Below, one piece after another: positions 59,860-64,000 of a DNA stretch of 64,000 nt. The notes beneath the pieces are model-generated. The model ran no database searches. It was not told the origin of the DNA and worked only from the letters and a program-made list of their open reading frames with translations. Numbering within the stretch: position 1 is the first letter of the stretch; every line of letters starts with the position of its first letter. A program made the position numbers and the translations under genes. Origin of the DNA: Phoronis australis (Eukaryota > Phoronida > Phoronidae); NCBI GenBank assembly GCA_002633005.1, contig NMRA01000308.1:62001-126000 (forward strand), in the 5' to 3' direction.

Positions 59860-60248
59860 GATAGCGACAGTAGGTTACATCCACGTGAATCAATTACTGT
59901 CAAGCTATCAAAGGGCGCCCATATCTAGGACGCAGAATCAATCTAAAATTAGCAAACCCTGAAAAATTTTGTCGGCTTCATCAGGTTATTTCCGCAAGGA
60001 ACGAGGTGTAGAAATCCAGTGAAAATAATTGGATTAAAATTTCAAACAATTCAGTATTAGAATATGATGGTTTTATTAGAAATTTCATTTTATTTTCAAT
60101 AAATTCGAGTAATGAGTACTCAGATAAAAGAACAAATTTAATTATGTTCTGTAAAACTATATTGCTGTACGTTTTGTAGAATTGCATGTGGTGCGCTCTG
60201 TTGGCATGAAAAATAATCACTTCCGCCATTTGAAGACAACTGTTAGCG
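59860..60248. promoter_or_regulatory. Shared bidirectional promoter / 5' UTRs of BEACH gene and septin
   Basis: 389 bp between divergent start codons, so both transcription starts must lie here unless a 5' exon was missed. Visible motifs: CACGTG E-box at 59,882–59,887; TTCCGC (ETS-like) at about 59,986; ACTTCCGCCATTT at 60,219–60,231, which on the minus strand reads AAATGGCGGAAGT, an overlapping YY1 and ETS site, 18 bp before the septin ATG. No TATA box in a convincing position. Use of these sites is inferred. Confidence 0.7.
60219..60231. promoter_or_regulatory. Overlapping YY1/ETS motif
   Basis: Minus-strand AAATGGCGGAAGT combines YY1 core (AATGGCGG) and ETS core (CGGAAGT). Such sites often sit at or just after the start of TATA-less housekeeping promoters; here it would lie in the septin 5' UTR or at its start site. 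Confidence 0.55.
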
Positions 60249-60278
60249 ATGGCTGCGGCAGACGTCGCCAAAAATCCG
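60249..60278 (+). CDS. SEPTIN6/8/11-like: Septin (SEPTIN6/8/11 group) exon 1, start codon
   Basis: Ten codons, MAAADVAKNP, then a GTAATT donor. The start resembles vertebrate SEPTIN6 (MAATDIARQ…). ATG context GCGATGG has a purine at -3 and G at +4. Joins exon 2 in phase 0. Divergent from the BEACH gene with 389 bp between start codons. Septins are GTP-binding filament proteins of cell cortex, cytokinesis and neurites. Confidence 0.85.
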
Positions 60279-60828
60279 GTAATTTGGTCTCTTTCTTTGT
60301 AGAGATGTTGTTTTTTATGAATTCAGTTAGGAAGTTAATTCCATAGTCTCTTAATACTGTTATTTTTATTGCTATTTTCTTTAATTTATGTGTCTAATTT
60401 GTGTTTCATAATTGCATGTGATTTTACCGGATGTTGACTGTCAGTCGGGTCATTAGCATTTCAATTATAATTGCTATTGTTTGATCGAGCTTTGTGTGTT
60501 GATCAAAGATGGATGCTTGGTCTTTTATCTTATTTGATTTATGAATTGTCAACATACTTTGTGTGTTCGAAACTTCGTTATTGTTCCAAATTTCTTCAAA
60601 GGGAGTGCCTCCTCATTGCCTGGAATTCTTTCTTGACCAAATATGGAATTTGTTTATTTTTCTGACTTAATGACACTGTCGTAATTAGTGCTAATGGCAA
60701 TTTTAGAGTATTTTGAAAATGTCAGTTTCTATCAATAACAAATGTAACTTTGTATGAAAATCTTTCTGTTAATACTATAGTTGCTTAAAATTCGGTAATT
60801 GTCAAATATAGGTGGGTCCCTGATTTAA

Positions 60829-60902
60829 AATTGATTTGAAAACCATTTACTACCACTAAATGACGGGCATTATTCTGTCTGAGTAAATGGTTCTCAAATC
60901 AA
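60829..60902. repeat. Short inverted repeat (hairpin)
   Basis: TGATTTGAAAACCATTTACT and AGTAAATGGTTCTCAAATCA are inverted copies with one mismatch, 30 bp apart. Confidence 0.85.
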
Positions 60903-62193
60903 AGACCAATGTATCTGTATTCTATTGTTGATATGCAGTGTAGTAAAATCAAAAGGAATTATGATACTGGTGCCGTCTGCTTCTTTGTTAGGTTTACATA
61001 CTACATGTTCTTTTAAAAATTTCACCTGATTATCACACAGTATTGCACAAATCATTCTTCAAGTGCTTGACACATTTGGTGGCTTTTCATTGGCTCTGGA
61101 GGGGTTTTGAGGGCGCCCAAGCCTGCCAAGAATTTTTTTTTTGTAAGTTTATATTTCATTTCCTACTGTTAGTTGGAATCTTTACTACTCTGTATGTATT
61201 AAAAGTATAAGCAATAATGGATTTTACACAGTACACAACAGGAACATGAACTGGCTTTAGAAACAAACTTATCAAGGATGGAAAAGAGGTGGGATAATCA
61301 GTTCAATTAGGGTGCAAAGTCAAAACCTGAAATTAAAAGAGGGCGCCACATCCTGTTAAATAGGACAGCACTTGGGAAACCTTTGAATGTAAAATTTCAG
61401 TGTTTGCAATTATCTTTATTCAATATATTGGCTAGGACATGCCATCAGTGTGGGTAGGTATTTTGCCCTTCAGAAAGTCTTGATAGTCAATGTTTCATCC
61501 TCAGTTCAGACATGGACTCCGGTTGATATTTCCCCTTTTCTGTTATCATATCATGTGAGTATTCTGGCTGTACAGAGATTTCTTCTCATTTGGATAAATG
61601 AAGGCAGTGATGGGTAATTCTTTTGGTATTGTCTCTGGTATTTAGTTACCCTCCCAAATGTTGATAAAAAATATTTTGTTTGGTAATTTAGCATTTATTT
61701 GTGTATGCTTCTATTTCTACCAAGTGATGGGTTTTCATGAAATTTAGCAAATATACTTCTATTAAGATACAACAACGTGGTGTAAATTTTTTGGCTTCCA
61801 CCTCTCTATCTGCCGAAGTGATTGAAGTATCATTTTGTAATTTTACAGATGTGTTCTTTTTCAGAGGACCACAATTGTCTTAGATTTTTGGACAGGCCCA
61901 ACTACTGTGCCACCCCCTAGAGTCATTTTTGCCTATGCCCCAATATGTCCCAAGTTCCTTGGTGGATCTTCATCAATTTAAATTTGATATTAATGTGATC
62001 CAGTGGAGAAAAGTCCTCCTATCATTGATTTCGGAAGGACTATGACCACTGTACAGTAATTCAGTTTTCCCTGGTTTATGTCTACCAACTGCCTTCCTGG
62101 ATGGTTGTGCACAAAATTTGGCAAATAAGTATCTATCAAGGAGAAGATTTACATTGTTTCAGATGAATTTGATTTATGTTGTACCCCCCCCCC

Positions 62194-62640
62194 CTCCAGG
62201 CCTTTATCCAGGATTTCGAAAATAGGGTGTCCAAAATGGGGTTCCCAGTATTCCAGGGCATACATGATTCCGAAGCGTAAACCCCCATCCCCAGCAATCC
62301 CCCCAAACACACAGATATTTTTACAAAACATGCATAGACCAAGGTTTTTACATCTAAACAGTGAGCATTTTTACTAAAAAACTGTAGACCAAGAGTTTTA
62401 CAATGCCATCAACCAAGTGTGAGTGTAGCAACATTGTATATACTTTGTATATACATTGTATATTTCTTCCTGCTTTAAAAAGAGTCCCCACTGTGAGCCT
62501 TCAGAGGCTTCCTAGTATTCATTACAATGTGTTAGTCCAAACATGAAAGGTTCCTAACAGTGGGCCTCCAAATGATACATTGGGCGTCCTTGAAAGGGCG
62601 TCCAGATTAGTGCTGCATATGTATGCTGGATAAAGGCCTG
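62194..62640. mobile_element. Short element with inverted ends
   Basis: CAGGCCTTTATCCAGGATTT behind a C run on the left and CTGGATAAAGGCCTGCCCCC on the right are inverted; inner GGGTGTCCAAAATGGGG and GGGCGTCC phrases. About 450 bp, no coding frame. Confidence 0.65.
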
Positions 62641-62766
62641 CCCCCCTCCCGCCCTCACAGGTACTCACCATCCTGGTGCAGTCGTGAGCATGTTTCAATG
62701 TTTTGCATTGCTCTTGTTAGTTATTAAATTTGTATCATATTTATAATCCCTTTCCTACTGTTACAG

Positions 62767-62875
62767 GGCATGAGAAATATGAAGCTGGGTGGCCATGTCG
62801 GCTTTGACAGTCTGCCAGATCAACTGGTCAACAAGTCCATAGCTCAAGGGTTCTGTTTCAACATACTGTGTGTTG
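62767..62875 (+). CDS. SEPTIN6/8/11-like: Septin (SEPTIN6/8/11 group) exon 2, up to P-loop
   Basis: Encodes [20 protein letters not shown] then [17 protein letters not shown]. The [27 protein letters not shown] segment is diagnostic for the SEPTIN6 group (6, 8, 10, 11, 14). The exon stops at the first Gly of the GTPase P-loop GETG(I/L)GKST, which must come from the next exon, beyond the right edge. Acceptor TTACAG, donor GTTG|GTAAGT. 109 bp, ends in phase 1. Confidence 0.96.
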
Positions 62876-64000
62876 GTAAGTACTAATAAGAGCTCAGTTG
62901 GTCACTATGTATATCCTATATTTCTTGGGCCGCAGCGGAAATATGTTCAGCAATATTTCCTGTGTGTCTTTGTCAGCAGTTTTTTTTTGTTTTTGTTTTT
63001 GTTTTTGTTTGTATGCACGCTATGGGTCGCATTTTTCGTGCAATTGACATGAAATGAATGCAAAACGTGCATCTTGTTACCAAAATCGGACCAAAGGTGA
63101 CCCTCTGGTGGCTATTTTTTAAATTTTTGTTCCACGGTCATTTAAGGTATTCTGCTGCAATTTAAATATTGTAGGCTCTCTGATGCCTGAATTGTGAGCA
63201 GACGTGCACAGGTCACGTCAAATTTTTTTTGTGCCAGCACCAAAGATTGACACATAAAGATTCAGATCACTAGAATTGAAAGTAATCTTGTGATTAGCTA
63301 CTCTCTTTGTCAAATGATCAGCGTCTGATTATCATCTAATTGTCACATCTTCAGACACTTACTCCAACCACCGGATGTCAGACTTGTATTTGTAATTGGA
63401 AATTATTACCCACCATAGACTCTTTTCATTCCTTAAGGGCTGTTCTAGCAAAAAATGTATGGGATGGGGGAAGGCACTTTCATTTTGTATCCACCGCCCA
63501 TATTTTTCGTTTATTTCTCCAACCCGTGACCCATAATTTTTAAATAGATTGGAATATAAAATGCAACACTTGTAAACAAATTACCTTTGGGATGACCTGT
63601 TAAATGCTTAGATAATCAACAGACAAGAACTATATGTCTTGTCGAATCTTGTCAAAAACTAAAGCGGCCAAGATGGTGGTCGAATGAGAAGGAAAATCGA
63701 CCTCTGTCAGCACATCCATTCCTGCCAAATTCCATCAAGTTGTGCTTTTTGAGATAATCAACCTGTCTTGTCAAAAACCAAAATGGCCTACAGAGGGTGC
63801 TACAGAGCCAAATCTGTCCAAAAATCGACTGGTGCCGGTCCGGTGCATACCAACTATATATCTTTATGACAAATGTCATCATGATACTTTAAGCGGTTTC
63901 AAGGTAATGGACGGACAAGCAATGACTTGAGCAGTCGAAAAATAACGGGGTGCCACAGTAGTTGAATCCTTCCAAAAATTGACTGGTGCTGACACATATT
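62876..64000. other. Septin intron 2 (to the window edge)
   Basis: A T/G-rich run (TTTTTG)n at 62,979–63,010 and, from 63,650, the dispersed ~140-bp family. Exon 3 with the P-loop is not in the window. Confidence 0.6.
63650..64000. repeat. Dispersed ~140-bp repeat family (locus 3)
   Basis: GTCCAAAAATCGACTGGTGC and TTCCAAAAATTGACTGGTGC about 140 bp apart, GATACTTTAAGCGGTTTCAA, and GGGTGCCACAGTAGTTGAAT. The phrase matches GTCCAAAAATCAACTGGCAC at 6,741. Confidence 0.75.

Larger units (their letters stand above)
60279..62766. other. Septin intron 1
   Basis: Holds a hairpin (60,829–60,902), a diverged piece resembling the ~140-bp repeat family near 61,860–62,160 (CAACTACTGTGCCACCCCCT), and an inverted-repeat element (62,194–62,640). 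Rest not recognised. Confidence 0.5.

Noticed and set aside
39348-59709. A MAB21L-type gene nested in this gene, as in vertebrate NBEA and LRBA
   Set aside because: No MAB21-like sequence in any intron here; in vertebrates the nested gene is in a later intron, outside this window.

Overview
Animal (metazoan) nuclear DNA: AT-rich, with GT–AG introns, many minisatellites, MITE-like inverted-repeat elements and tRNA-derived repeats. The most likely source is an invertebrate deuterostome, and amphioxus (Branchiostoma) fits best. The reasons are vertebrate-like exon structure in the genes, about 1% difference between two apparently allelic copies, and minisatellites whose repeat unit spans an exon–intron junction. 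I remember that last feature being described for amphioxus genes, but the species was not verified.

Two genes are present. Nearly the whole window (1–59,859, minus strand) is the 5' part of one neurobeachin/LRBA-family gene (BEACH-domain scaffold, A-kinase anchoring, membrane traffic). I placed 32 coding exons by splice sites, reading phase and similarity to the family. They join without a phase break into 1,842 codons: N-terminal armadillo-like part, ConA-like lectin domain, long armadillo-like/DUF4704 part, a variable acidic linker with a candidate PKA-RII-binding helix, and the start of DUF1088. The PH-BEACH, BEACH and WD40 parts lie beyond the left edge. The second gene starts 389 bp away in divergent orientation at 60,249 (plus strand). 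Its first two exons encode the N terminus of a SEPTIN6/8/11-group septin up to the start of the P-loop. The gap between the two start codons is probably a shared bidirectional promoter.

Layout: 1–429 a near-perfect 66-bp minisatellite; 1.2–39.3 kb exons 32 to 2; 39.3–59.7 kb the 20-kb intron 1, a sink for transposable elements (inverted-repeat elements, a hAT-like 1.4-kb family with an 8-bp target duplication, a LINE remnant, a repeat family carrying a CTCF-like box); 59.7–60.3 kb exon 1, promoter and septin exon 1; 60.3–64 kb septin introns and exon 2.

The most unusual signal is that at two exons of the BEACH gene (exons 25 and 21) the exon end plus its splice donor is part of a tandem array running into the intron, giving rows of intact or near-intact decoy donors. 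In exon 21 each unit also carries a CTCF-like CCACTAGGGGGCAC box. At exon 9 the splice acceptor side is duplicated in the same way. One exon (30) is partly duplicated by an assembly join at an N.
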